DNA of 64,000 nt, from positions 10,505,453 through 10,569,452 of the forward strand of contig NC_087084.1 of NCBI RefSeq assembly GCF_026151205.1. The letters are read 5' to 3'. The position numbers and the translations under genes are program-made. Below, one piece after another: positions 1-11,766 of this stretch. Within the stretch, counting starts at the first letter, position 1; every line of letters starts with the position of its first letter. The stretch comes from Bolinopsis microptera. Taxonomy: Eukaryota > Ctenophora > Tentaculata > Lobata > Bolinopsidae. The notes beneath the pieces are model-generated. The model saw only the letters and a program-made list of their open reading frames with translations. It had not been told where the DNA came from and made no database searches.

Positions 1-950
1 GAAATGGATGACAAACAATTTCCTTCAACTGAATTCTTCTAAGACTGAAGTCATCGTTATATCCTCTAAATTTGACTCAAAAAATATTCCAGCCTCTCTA
101 CAGATTGTTAAGGATCAAGAGCCACATGCTGTTAGTGGAACTGTGAAGAGTCTTGGGCTGTATTTGGACAGTTATCTTTCAATGAGTGATCAGATTACGT
201 CAGTGGTTCAAGCATGTAATATTCAGATCAGAAATTTGTGGTTTATTGCATCAAAACTGTCTTTTAACCTTAAGATTCAGCTTGTTCATGCTCTAGTACT
301 CTCTAGAATTGATTATTGCAATAGCGTATATTTTGGACTGAGCTCTTATGATTTAAGTCGTTTACAGAAGGTGCAAAATTCTGCTGTAAGATTTATTTTC
401 GGGAGAGGAAGAAAGGCACACACTACTCCACTACTTAAGAAAGTTCATTTTCTACCAGTTAGATTTAGAATAGATTTTAAGATTGCCCTACTTGCCTACA
501 AGTGTTTAAATAATATAGCTCCTCCTTACTTAAAAGAGTTGATATCTCCTAGGCAGCAAAGTTTTAAAAATGTACGTCTTGATAATGATTATTTTTACCT
601 TAGTTTTCCGCCCTCTCCTAACTATGTAAACACAGAGAAAGCTTTTAGTCACTGTGCAGTTAAAGTATTTAATTCCCTGCCATACGACATAAGATCAGCT
701 GAGTCAGTTGCATCTTTCAAGACCAAACTTAAAACATACTTCTTTTCTCTAGCATTTGATTGATTTTGCATTTACATAGGTAAAATGAACTTGTCATGTC
801 TAATTTTCAATTAAACTAAGCTCAGTTAATGTAAGAGCCGCTTTAGAAAGCACTGGAGTTTATCTCCAGGATTAAATTATATCGAGTTATATGATTTAGC
901 TATAAGGCGGTTTATAAAAGTTGTATTTATTATTTTATTATTATTATTAT
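1..950 (+). mobile_element. 3' end of a CR1/L2-like non-LTR retrotransposon
   Basis: An open frame at 8-763 (251 aa, open to the window's left edge) matches the C-terminal part of a LINE reverse transcriptase. It includes the post-catalytic stretch with SRIDYCNSVYFGL, LQKVQNSAVRFI and LLKKVHFLPVRFRIDFKI, typical of CR1/L2/Rex-type elements. The catalytic FxDD box would lie upstream of the window. After the stop there is a roughly 165-bp 3' UTR with a perfect 6-bp hairpin (arms 853-858 and 864-869), then an (ATT)n tail at about 926-950. Many such LINEs end in a hairpin and a short microsatellite. Reading frame and 3' tail are intact, so this copy is fairly young. The clade assignment is from residue pattern only. 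Confidence 0.85.
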
Positions 951-1038
951 ATAAATATATTGCTTGACTATCATATTCGATTTCTAACGATTGTTAGAAT
1001 GCTTGTAATTTTAATTCCTTGGGATTGTGTTAAAATCA

Positions 1039-1120
1039 TTGCTTGAATTGAACTTATAACTGAAAAACGCTTTTGTGACGCAATACTTGTTGTAAGTAAT
1101 CTAGAGGAAAGAGCTTTGTA
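1039..1120 (+). pseudogene. Decayed duplicate of the BTB-Kelch first exon
   Basis: The stretch around 1050-1106 aligns closely with the first coding exon of the downstream BTB-Kelch gene (2430-2496). Both read TEKRFCDAILVV or AEKSFCDVILVV followed by a Leu-Glu end, and homology runs into the intron (gagcttt, then an aaagtttt block). The splice donor has changed from GAG|GTAAGA in the intact gene to GAGGAAAGA here, so the exon can no longer splice normally. No other exons of a second copy were recognised between here and 2380. It is best read as the remnant of a tandem duplication. Confidence 0.6.
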
Positions 1121-1507
1121 ATTTCAAAAAGTTTTTGCTTGAAAAGGAAAACGAAAAACATTCAATGGGCTCTAGTTAAATTTGTCGCAAGAGAAGTTTG
1201 TATAGTTTTTCTGTATTGTTCTGTACGATAGCTAAAATGGCATGTTTTGATATCTCAGTTTGACGACGTAATAGCAGGCTGCTTCTTTAATTTGTTTACC
1301 ATTAACCCTACACAGTGAGTTAGAAGCAGGATGGTATACAGACCCTCATGGAAGATGTTTGACGGATGTTACTCGTCTAATTTTCTTTGAAGTAGCGCGC
1401 CGCTTTCTTCTCGAAATGTTAGCCTGAGGCAAGTGCTACAAAGTAGCGCGCGCCGGGCTAGTCAATTAACAATGGACAAGGAAGATGTGGGAATGATTGA
1501 TGTAGTT

Positions 1508-1655
1508 CAGTGGCATAACGTTGAATGTTGGCGTCATTCCCCCTCTTAAAGTAGAAACGTAAAATTGGTTAAATTAGGCCTCTAAAAAATCTGTAAATCT
1601 CTAAAAAGTGTGTTTCTAGAGCACAGTGTCAGCAGGGCCCTTTGTTACGCCACTG
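1508..1655. mobile_element. hAT-like MITE with 8-bp target-site duplication
   Basis: A 148-bp element begins CAGTGGCATAACG and ends GTTACGCCACTG, giving imperfect terminal inverted repeats of about 12 bp. It is flanked on both sides by the same 8 bp, ATGTAGTT (1500-1507 and 1656-1663). An 8-bp duplication with CAG...CTG ends is the signature of hAT transposons. There is no coding capacity, so it is non-autonomous. Confidence 0.85.
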
Positions 1656-1789
1656 ATGTAGTTCCTCTGATTGCAACCACAGATTCGAGACACATTGATT
1701 CTCTATCTATATCTCATTCCATCAGGAAAGTAAGGGGTTGATACACCAGACCACTGAGTCTGCTTCTTCTAGGATTATCAGGGCCATTG

Positions 1790-1904
1790 CATTTTAATCA
1801 CCTAATTTGTTCAATTTTAGGGAGGGGCACCAAAAGGGGAGGGGGCGCCAACAAGGGGGCGCCTTTTCGGCAGGGGGGCGCCAACAGGCAACGTTACGCC
1901 ACTG
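1790..1904. mobile_element. Second hAT-like MITE, left end decayed
   Basis: This 115-bp segment ends with the same CGTTACGCCACTG terminus as the element at 1508. It is bracketed by a different 8-bp direct repeat, GGCCATTG (1782-1789 and 1905-1912). The left end (CATTTTAATC) no longer resembles the CAGTGGC terminus, so that end has mutated or is another family member. The interior has repeated GGGGGCGCC blocks. Confidence 0.65.
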
Positions 1905-1912
1905 GGCCATTG

Positions 1913-2379
1913 TACCTGGCTTCTGACTGAAATGACCGTACAATTCAATCTAAATAGAGTTGTATATCATAACTTTACCCAGAAAATATTATTGGCTTTC
2001 ACTCAATTTTCTTGAGCATAATATAGATGTTAGCTTGCAAACACAGACTTATATTGTGTGACACACAATAAGTAAAAAACTTTATGGATGTAGGAAGCAC
2101 TTGACTAACCTCTAAGTTAATACACAAAATGAAATAACAGAAAGAAGGTGAATATGCTACGGTTCAAATTATAATCAGGCATGAACTCAATTCTTTTCTA
2201 GTCTACATCATAATTTAATTCTAAATGAGATCATGAAATACACGTTCAGGTGGTGTCATCAATAATAGAAGCTCTCACCACTAATAATAACAAATCTCAA
2301 AACAAATTTCTAACATGCAGATATTTCAAACCCCTTAAATTTAACACAATTAAATTTAGCTTGATTCCCTTTTTAGTTG
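1913..2379. other. Intergenic, upstream of the BTB-Kelch gene
   Basis: AT-rich sequence with no recognisable gene. Just before the start codon at 2380 lies a pyrimidine-rich stretch ending CTTTTTAG, which looks like a 3' splice site. The gene may have an upstream untranslated exon here or receive a spliced leader. Confidence 0.4.
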
Positions 2380-5300
2380 ATGTCATTTGTCTTCTCAAAG
2401 AGTTGTGTCCATGCAAAAGATGTATTGAGTAGTTTGTTTGACCTTAAAGCTGAGAAAAGCTTTTGTGATGTTATCCTTGTTGTGGGTAAACTAGAGGTAA
2501 GAGCTTTTTCATTACGTAAAGTTTTGAGGACATAATAATGTATTCCAAAAAAGCCATATATTCCTTTTATATTCCATGCTTATCAATTAAATTCCAATCA
2601 ATAAAACATTTGCACATTTACCTTTATGTTTTCCTTAATTTCACATTTAATTTCACTTTTAACTTCAATTTCATGTTCAACTTTACTTTCACAATAATTG
2701 TTGATATTCAGATCTATGCACATCGAGTAGTCCTAGCAACCACTAGCACCTACTTCAAAGCTCTGTTTGATGACGGCTTTCTTGAGAAAAACAGCTTCAG
2801 AATAGAACTATACGATGTGGACGGAGAAGCAGTGAACACTCTGATTAACTTCATCTACACTGGACAGTTCGAGATTACCATGAACAATGTTAGTCATTAT
2901 AGTGGCGTCACTTGTGATATATATGAAATAATAATAGATTCATAATTATGATTTTATAATGTTCCACAGTCTGCGCACACACAATGCTTTGCTGTCGCTA
3001 CATTCCACAATTTTCCACACGAATTACTAACCTCTACATTCCTGAGCAAGCTTTAAATCAATGACAATGCCTGAATAATTGTGTTATATTAATTGAATTC
3101 CGAGGTGAAGGTTTTACCAGATTTGTTATGAGTCCTTTTGTGTTATAGTTTGCATCTTTACGCCAACGGGAGCCAGAATTATGGGCTATTATTTCACTCG
3201 CAATCATGCCATAAGGAGTAAGGACAGATACCAGAAAGTTACACAGTCGTAATAATTGTTTTGTTTGCAAGTCAGTGCTCCTCTTACTTCTCAAGTTTTA
3301 CCCTCTCAATCCGTCAGGCCAAGTCACTGTTAGCGGTATCAGACATGCTACATCTATTGGACGCTAAGGAAGCGTGTTGCGAGTTTATGACACACAACTT
3401 GTCAACAGAGAATTGTTTAGAAATCATGTTGTTCAGTGATCGACACTCCTGTCTTAGCTTAAAAACTGCTGCTGTCAGGTTTCTATTCTTTGGTTATTAA
3501 ATTTGACATGGCTTTCTTAATTATTTCCAAATTTCCATGTATTTTGTATGATCTTCCTGGAGCCAGATTTTGAATTAATTGATCATCATTTGACCAAATT
3601 ATTTGAATGCGCTTTGCCGAATGAACATTTACTTTTACCAGATGGGGAGAAGAGCACTTCAGTGAACTTGTAGAAAGTAGAAGATACTTAATGTTACCTG
3701 CTGATGCACTCGTCTCTTTCCTCTCCTCTGATAGACTAAACGCAGTGTGCGAGAGTCAGGTTTGGAATTTCTTTGCTTTATTTCACTTTTAATCTCACAT
3801 TCAGACCAGTGCAACTAAAATGTTTTTTGTCTGGATTTAAATTAATTTTGCTAAGTTTCACTTGACACCACTCGTCTCTTATTCTTATCTTCCAATGCCA
3901 GTACCACTTGTTGCTGGAATGTTTCAATATTGATTCATTTACTATTGATACTGTTTGATTGTGCCGTAAAAACAAATAATTGTTTTATTAAATAATTGTT
4001 TTATAAATAAATTCCCCACATTCCTGTCAGGTTTACAAGTGTGTATCAGAGTGGGCAGATGATAAGGTAGATGAGAACGGTGTTCTGTCTGCACTAATGC
4101 TGCAGTGTCTGGATACTCTGCTCGACTGTATTCGCTTCCCTAGATTACCTGTACCTTTCCTTGTTGAGACTGCCTCTAGCAATAAGGTACTTTCACTTTC
4201 ACTTTCACTTTCACCACGATTTCGACTTTCACTTTAATTGTCCGTGCCACCATGGAGGCGGGGTTTTGGCAAAATTTGTGGGTTTTAAAGGGGAATACAT
4301 GATGCAGGTTTTATGCTCACTGCCTCTTAGGGTATATTGATGTGAGAATCAAATATTTCTAATCGAGAGTATTTTTCAGGTTTTATTGCAAAGTTCCAAA
4401 TTTCGTTTCCTCCTGGACAAAACTAAGACACTTCACCTGATGATAAACTGTTGTCCAGGTAAAAACTCACAATACTTTAAACTAGGGTTACTTTCACTTT
4501 CACCCCTACTTTTATCTTCACTTTTATCTTTACTTTCACTTTCACACAAACTGCTGATCAGGGTACGATACGGAGAAATACAGCTTACCACAGAAGCCCA
4601 GAGTTGGTTGTTACACTAACATAGTGTATATTATTGGTGGTGATGAAAAACATCAGAAACTCGAGATGTACGACCCATCAGGTTGATTGTTTATTTGTTT
4701 AAATTTTACAATTTTACTGTTGATTTTTATTATCATCCAGTCAACATTCCTAATCTGACGAGTATTGAGTATAACTATTAAGGCCAGAGGGGGGGGGGGG
4801 GGGGTAAACGCTCAAACATTTTTACAAAAATATTATTCTTTAAATGAATTCATTTTTTGATGACAAAAGTTTTGCTGCCATTCACATATTTGTAACTGCT
4901 TAACTTTTTTTGATAAATGAGGTTAACCGATTCTTACAAAATTAGGGTTACAACGTTGAGGTTACTAAAATTGAGGTTAAGATGTTATTTTACTCCAAGA
5001 TTTTTTTGTTATTTCGGTAAGCAAATGTTAACTCTGAATTTTAGGTTCATAATTGTCAGTAAAAACGCTATCTAAACGTTTATAAATGAGGTTAACCTCT
5101 TAAATTAGGTATAGCGAAAATAGATTAGACGATAGAGTTGTTATTTTTATCGTAAGATTACGACATACAAATTTCTAAATAGATGTAGTGCTGATTCACT
5201 TAATTTTATCTCGAGAAAGTGTTGAAAATGAGGTTAACCATCACACTTGGTACTTTAAGAATTATTTACATACGATTCTTACTTTTGTTACGTACCACAA

Positions 5301-6701
5301 TATCACAGTGAGGTATCTATTTGTATTACAATGCCTCAAATATTATCACATGACAAAGGTGATTTGGAATGACCATGTTTGAGTAGAAGAGTTCACCCGT
5401 AAATGGCTCAAAAATGAGGTTAACCTCTCATTTGTTGAATATCGGGCCAGTCAATCACATGTTAACCTCAAAAACTTTATCGTTACACTGGGCAAATGTT
5501 TTATTACATGTATAGCAATGTATTGATAAACCAATCCCAGTGTAATATGGTCTATAGCGAGGTTAACAATCATATTTTTACTACTATTACACGATATCAT
5601 GATAGTTAACCTCATTTTTAGACAAATTTTGGTTTATGATGTTGATTTTCCCAATATAAAGTATCTCAATGAAGATCTTTACACCTTAAAGCAAAAATTG
5701 TATGGAGACGCTACTAAATACGGAAAATAATGCACAATTTGAGATTTTGGCAGTGAAATGAAAACACCAAAACTCGTTTTACTCGAAACGGTTTTTTTCA
5801 TACCAAAATCCTTAACTTGAGAAGACTGGCCACACCCAGAAGCTGAAACTTGGCACAGGTGTTCTTTGGGGTGTTAGGCAAAAACGTTATGTTTTAGAAT
5901 TTTGATTTTTGCCTTTGTTCTTGAAATATGAGGTTAACTTTACCCCAAATTCGAAATAAAATCGAATTTGGGTTAAAGTTAACCTCATATTTCAAGAACA
6001 AAGGCAAAAATCAAAATTCTAAAACATAACGTTTTTGCCTAACACCCCAAAGAACACCTGTGCCAAGTTTCAGCTTCTGGGTGTGGCCAGTCTTCACAAG
6101 TTAAGGTTTTTAAACTTTTTACAGTTTAAGTTAAAGGTTTACATGTAATTACAGGTAAACCTCAATATTTGGCGCGCGATATCTCAAAAACGCAACGTCA
6201 GATTTCGGTCCGGTTTTTTTCTTCTTGTTCGTCTCCAGCAGCTCTGATCAAATATGTGAAAACTGGAAAAACGAATTTTACCCCCCCCCCCCCTCTGGCC
6301 TTAAATATTAATGCCTAGATAAAATGAATCACGTGACTAAACTCCACCTCAGGCCTCCAATCACAAGAACTTACAGACCTACCCTCGTGTAAGATTGCAG
6401 CTGCAGTAGCTAAACTAGGCCGGTATATCTACGTAGTGGGTGGCAGGAATAGAGACGGTTTGGTGCTGAGTAGTGTTTTGAAGTTCTGTACTTACAATAA
6501 TACTTGGGCTACTGCTAGTAAGATTAACGAGTGTAGGGCTAGTGGTGCTGCTGCCGTACTGGATGGTAAGTTAAAGTGAAGGTGACCCGTTTCAGATACT
6601 TTGTACATCAGCTGTCAAAATGAAAGTGGGATTGAAAGTGAAATATAAAATGAAAGTTACCCTCTCCTGACTCCACCATTAAAAAAGTTTGTGATTATGT
6701 G

Positions 6702-6732
<31 letters not shown>

Positions 6733-7806
6733 CCCTTCTCTTTCAGATAGTTTGTACGTGTGCGGCGGGTATAATGGCTACATAACCCTCTCCTCTGTTG
6801 AAGTTCTCTCTAAGGATGGGTTGTCATGGAAACAGCTCCCACCTATGAACCATCGTAGAAGTGACTTTGGTCTCCTACCTATCAAAGACAGGTTAGGGAG
6901 CTTCAGAACTTATTCAAGTTAAAAGTTATGAATTATATGGACACGTTCATTTGAGTTTGAGGATATTGGTAAATATTAGTGGAAACCCCCTCCCCCCTCG
7001 GCTGATTACGTAATATGTGAACACCACTTGACCCCAGGTTGTGGGCAGTAGGAGGGTATGACGAGTGTAACGGAGCTCCGCACTGCGTGGAGTCCTACAA
7101 CGTGATAACCAAACAGTGGAGTGTAGTTTCACCACTGTTCACTAAGAGAGCTGGTATCAGCTGCTGTGTGTTGGATCATCTTATCTACGTTGTGTCTCAT
7201 AACACACTTGAGAGATATAATACTCAGGTGGGTGGAGTTTTAGATTTTGGACTCGACCTGTGCCAGGTCTTTTGATTTCTTATGAAAGCCTCTTCCGAAA
7301 GTTGATATTATTTTGCAGCTCAATTTCACGTTTTTATCGTTATTTATCACTGATTTTGTGATGTGCCTTCAGTTATAAGTCAAAATATCACGTGATATCC
7401 TTATAAGGCGAAATCACTGTGATCACGTGTTTTCAGAATAACACGTGGGTAGAGATAAGCAAGAAGGAGCTACTCTCCCTGAACGACTGTACTTGTGTTG
7501 GCATTGGGGGTCATCTTTATATCTTTGGGGGAACTGAGAAGCTCAACTCTGTTGACAAGGTATATTACATTAGAAACATTGAATAGGATCAAATTTTTGA
7601 CAGCTGTAAACAAGAAACCTCGTTCAATAATAATTACAGATCGTATTTTAATCTTAAGACCTTACCAAGTCTTTTATTAAGTCTTTTCAGACTTTATTTT
7701 AATCTCTTTATCTCAGGTGTTCAGATACGATGTTCACAGTGACACTTGGGATGAAGTTCCTGCAATGATACACTCTCGGGCTAAATGCTCGGTTATCAAC
7801 GTGTAA
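2380..7806 (+). CDS. BTB-BACK-Kelch protein (KLHL family)
   Basis: Members of this family usually act as substrate adaptors of Cullin-3 ubiquitin ligases: BTB binds Cul3 and the Kelch propeller binds substrate. Exons join in phase at 2380-2496, 2712-2888, 3318-3478, 3642-3759, 4031-4186, 4380-4458, 4562-4681, 6353-6565, 6747-6891, 7038-7227, 7437-7559 and 7717-7806, giving 562 aa, normal for KLHL proteins. The BTB domain (about residues 15-120) shows FCDVILVV and YAHRVVLATTSTYFKALF. BACK (about 125-240) shows DAKEACCEF, RRYLMLPADALVSFL and WADD. Six Kelch repeats run from about 290 to the end, with YIIGG, YVVGG, YVCGG, WAVGG and YIFGG strands. Repeat five reads YVVSHN and lacks the Gly pair. 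The ATG follows an acceptor-like TTTTTAG. The intron after exon 7 carries a 1.5-kb TTAA-flanked element. No single vertebrate KLHL can be named as ortholog. Confidence 0.9.
4782..6300. mobile_element. TTAA-flanked 1.5-kb element with G/C-tract inverted ends and internal hairpin
   Basis: The element starts GGCCAGAG plus a run of about 15 G then TAAA, and ends with the reverse complement (TTTTA, C-run, CTCTGGCC). It is flanked on both sides by TTAA (4778-4781 and 6301-6304), the target duplication of piggyBac-type transposases. It has no coding frame of note. Inside are about ten copies of GAGGTTAAC in either orientation, and a large hairpin with 145-nt arms (5810-5954 and 5962-6106) around a 7-nt loop. 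It sits in the Kelch-gene intron 4682-6352. Superfamily assignment rests on TTAA alone. Confidence 0.75.
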
Positions 7807-9082
7807 CGTGACGCCACGTGATGTGTGACGTCATGACACGTGGTGCGTGACGTCACGAAACTTGGTTAAATTATAATTTTTGTTACGATGTACGATATTA
7901 ATGCTTGGGGAGATAGAATGATTTATGTTTCGTGGCAAATATTGTCTTGTATTAATTAATTAACAACAGTCCTTGAAGCATGTTCCGGACCGTTTTTCAA
8001 AACTCCTTTAAATCTCGGTTTTTTTCATAAATTATTTTATAAACATCCGACAGAACAGAAAACATTTTAACTTTTAAGTCTCATAGTAGACTTGTTTTAA
8101 AATATCTTATATTATTTTATTTCCTGTAAATATTAAGTTATACTTATATGGCGTTATGCCGATTTTACTTAAACTATACCAAATATTTGTATTTTAAACA
8201 GAACAAAAACTACAATTTTAATGTAAAAATCTTTATTTGTTTTAATGTAGATTATTCTTTAAAAATCTTTATAAATGTTTTAAAACGATTTTATCAACAA
8301 AACTGAGTAAGGACAGTGAAACAACAACTCAGTTCCGTATTTCTGACGTAGTTATATTTAGTTGATAGCGATGAAACTTATAATGCTTTTGGACACGAAG
8401 GGAAACACACAACGTAAGTCTTGAAATCTTCGTTGATACTTAACTGGCTGAAATAATTGATTAATTTCACATTAACTGAATAACTAACTCCGAGTAAAGT
8501 TAACTGAAACAGTTCTAAGTTTCACTTTATTTTGATATTAAACTAAAGGTGATTATCATGGCACCATTCTATAAACATGCCACGTTTTATTTTCTTACAT
8601 TCTCAAAGATAAACTAATATATATTTTAACTAGATGACTTTTAATGTATTTGTTAAGTAAGGCTTTTGTCGACCTTTGCTATTTATTGATCAATTATCAT
8701 CTTCATTTACCATATTTCTATAGATTTAACACGCATACGGTAGAATGATATCCTGGTAACGTGTCTCTTATAAACTTGTTATGTTAACTTGTTATGATCT
8801 AGAAAGTTCTAAATATAGTTATTATTTTAACTGCATCGAATGATATAATGTTCAAACGAGATTATGAGGGTTTCTCTTGGCTTAAAAATATGGAAGTATT
8901 AAATAAAATATAGTCAATTCATGATTAAATCATGTGTTTACATTATTTTCCCAAAAGTTAAATCTACACGAATCACGATATAATAAATTTTGCTGATAAC
9001 TCAATATCATCTGATCGCCGCAACGTCCACAACCAACCAATCTAAATAAACCTTTAACCAATCCTAGCGCACCCTGTTCACA
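7807..9082. other. Intergenic between Kelch gene and SAE1
   Basis: AT-rich with no recognisable gene or RNA. The first 55 bp contain alternating CACGTG and TGACGTCA-like motifs (about 7805-7860), one of the dispersed clusters. The rest shows only poly-A/T and short inverted stretches. Confidence 0.5.
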
Positions 9083-10989
9083 ATGGTTGAGATAACAGAT
9101 GACGAAGCAGCTCTGTATGACAGACAGATCAGATTGTGGGGGGTTGATGCACAGCGCTCCCTGCGCGCAGCTAACGTATTCGTTAAGCGCTGCGGGCCCC
9201 TGGTTAGTTGCTACATCCATTATTTAACGATTTCCGTCACGATAATTTGGGGGATTATCGTACAACGCCGAATAGAATATTCGTGATTTCACGTGGTATG
9301 ACGTCACGCGACACGAAGTATGACGTCACGTGACACGAAGTATGACGTCACATGACACGAAGTATGACGTCACGTGACACGAAGTATGACGTCACATGAC
9401 ACGAAGTATGACGTCACGTGACATACAATATAATTACAGGGAGCGGAAGTGTGTAAGAACATAGTGTTGTCAGGTGTTAACTCCCTCACAATACTAGACA
9501 CCAGGATAGTGGAGGAGAAACATTCTGCTACTAACTTCCTTATCAGAACCAACACCGGCAAATCATTTGCAGGTAAAGATATGCCAACTGTTTGTTTGTT
9601 ATTTTACTCCGAGCGAATAAATCTTTGGTATATAATTTGTGATAAGATTACAATTGAGAATGGTTTGGAAGAAGATTCTATACGATTAAGTTAAAAACTT
9701 AACAAAGTGACGTCATCTCACTCACCATGTTTTACGTTATGACGTCACACCACGTTCCATGACGTCACACCACGTGCCATGACGTCACACTATATATTTC
9801 CCTCACAGAAACGTGTGTACCGAATCTGCAGATCTTAAACCCGCTAGTTAAAGTAGATTACGTTACGGAGGATCTGACGGAGGACACTATCAAACAGTAC
9901 TCTGTTGTCTGTATTACAGGTGTAATATCTTGCCTTTATTTGGATCTTTCTAATTCGCTCTTGTGATCCTTTAGTCTCAATTCTAATTTTAGTTTCACTT
10001 TTGCTTTCACTTTCTCCTCAGACGGCAGTAAGACGGAGTATGAGGAGACAAACAAGCTATGTCGGATACACGGGGCTATGTTCCTAGCTACAAATACCTG
10101 GGGTATGACGGGGTTCATGTTCCAGGACTGTGGGGAAAAGTACAAGTACATCGCAGAGAAACCTAAAATAGCGCGCGGCAAGGTTAGTTACAAACCATTA
10201 ACCACGTGACACGACTAACTGTTTGAAACGTGTGACACGATGGTACACCACGTGATATGACGTCACAGACCACGTGACATGACATCACGTTATTACAGGC
10301 GAGTGAGAAGCAGGACACTAAGAGACGGAAGGTGGAGGAAGATAACTCAGAGTACGAAGAGAGAGTTGCTCACTTTACCCAGTACAGCAATGTTGCTCCC
10401 TTATCTTCTCTTAAGTTCTCCTCCCCTGCTGTGCTTATAACTCACGGTAAAAGAATAAGTGTCTTGTTATGTGCCTTTTTTGTAATCATAAAATTGTTAA
10501 AAATAACGAACATTTGTGATTGTTTTGCAATTTCTGCCATCGGTAAAACAATTAAATTGGAAAATGTATTTTCACTTTTATTTATTTACTCCTCCAGGAA
10601 TTTTAAACGAAGTAGCGGATCTAGGGGAGCACTGTAAAACAATGTGTCAGAAAATAGGAGGAAAAGAGGTTCCTGAGGAACTGATCAGGTAGAACAGGGT
10701 GGAAGGAAATTTTCTAATTTTTACTCGAATTAGTACTAATACGATAATTATAATTAGATGATTACTAAATGTGTGATTGCTAATTTGATGATCTCAAATT
10801 TAATAATTCACCAGGAACGTGTCTGGGGAACTAGTACCAATTTGTGCAATAGTTGGAGGGATTGTCAGTCAGGAGATAATAAAGATAGTCAGCAAGAAAG
10901 ATGATCCTATAGTCAACAGCTTGTACTTTGATGGACTTTCAGGGGCGGGTATAATTGAGAACTTCAGGTGTTGCGAGTTTAAGAAGTAA
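9083..10989 (+). CDS. SAE1: SUMO-activating enzyme subunit 1 (Aos1)
   Basis: SAE1 pairs with SAE2/UBA2 to form the nuclear E1 that adenylates SUMO and passes it to UBC9. Exons 9083-9202, 9440-9572, 9809-9919, 10022-10182, 10299-10446, 10598-10688 and 10815-10989 join in phase to 312 aa, slightly shorter than the human protein (about 346). The N-terminus carries YDRQIRLWG, whose Arg is the known Arg finger in human SAE1. GAEVCKNIVLSGV follows the first ThiF strand, then ILDTRIVEE and NFLIRTN. The C-terminus has PICAIVGGIVSQEIIKIVS and LYFDGLSGAGIIENF, diagnostic of SAE1. The usual VGLxGLG loop reads VKRCGPLG here. As in the family, there is no catalytic Cys domain. Introns 1, 2 and 4 are filled with CACGTG/TGACGTCA repeats. 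The start matches the family N-terminus. Confidence 0.95.
9291..9426. repeat. CACGTG/TGACGTCA tandem array in SAE1 intron 1
   Basis: About five copies of a roughly 22-bp unit carrying TATGACGTCAC and GTGACACGAAG. Each unit has a CRE-like TGACGTCA core, and some a CACGTG core. Related clusters lie at about 7375-7425, 9705-9790, 10200-10290, 16545-16605, 18318-18360, 52920-52970, 58565-58640, 58815-58905, 61585-61745, 62225-62280, 62725-62800, 63405-63445, 63560-63600 and 63895-63925, nearly all in introns. Confidence 0.85.
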
Positions 10990-11766
10990 ACATACTTTCA
11001 CTTTCACTTTCACTTTGTTGAAAGTTTGTGAAGTTAAGAAATAGGAATTATATCAAACCGTTTTAATGAAGCTGTTAATCATGTTGATGTTGAATTTTCT
11101 TGAAGGTATCTGCTGGTTATACTGAGTACTAACTGATGGTACTGACTGGCATGGTAGCGATTTCTTCTTTCACTTTCACTTTCTCCTGCAGTTTATAATT
11201 TTTACTGATGGTGTTGGTTGACTAAATTTTTAATTTTTAATCACAAGGAGTTGTTTTTGTTAAAGATATACATTATACATTTAAATTAGGGTTAATTCAG
11301 CTAGCTAATCTATCTGAGGGAACATTTACTCGATTGTGAATTCCACTCATTTATTACTGTGAACAAGCATTGTCACGCTGTACTATTTCTTTTGACTACA
11401 CGAGAACGAAAATATAATTATTTGGTATGCTGTATAAGATGTTACATTTTGTTATCAACTTCATAATAAGATAATAGGACGTACGATTTAATTTATCTTA
11501 CATTTATTTATATCACATTAAGTCGCTGAATTTTATTGATTTTTATCGTTCCAACAAAAAATGGAAATACTAAACTGTCAAACTTATTTTTACATAAGAT
11601 TGAAATTTAAGATGAAATTTGAAAATATGACATCAAAACGAAAAAAAGTGTGCAATATCATTAGAAAAGGACTGCTTATTTTAATTAAAAACAAAGTTAC
11701 GAATCTTTTTCACATTTCGATTCACATATTAATACAATAAAACTGTTTAATATTAGAGGTATAAGA
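10990..11766. other. Intergenic between SAE1 and EDRF1
   Basis: Starts with a (TTTCAC)n tract (about 10991-11015), with another short one near 11167. The rest is AT-rich with no recognisable gene. An acceptor-like TATTAG lies ten bases before the EDRF1 start codon. Confidence 0.45.
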
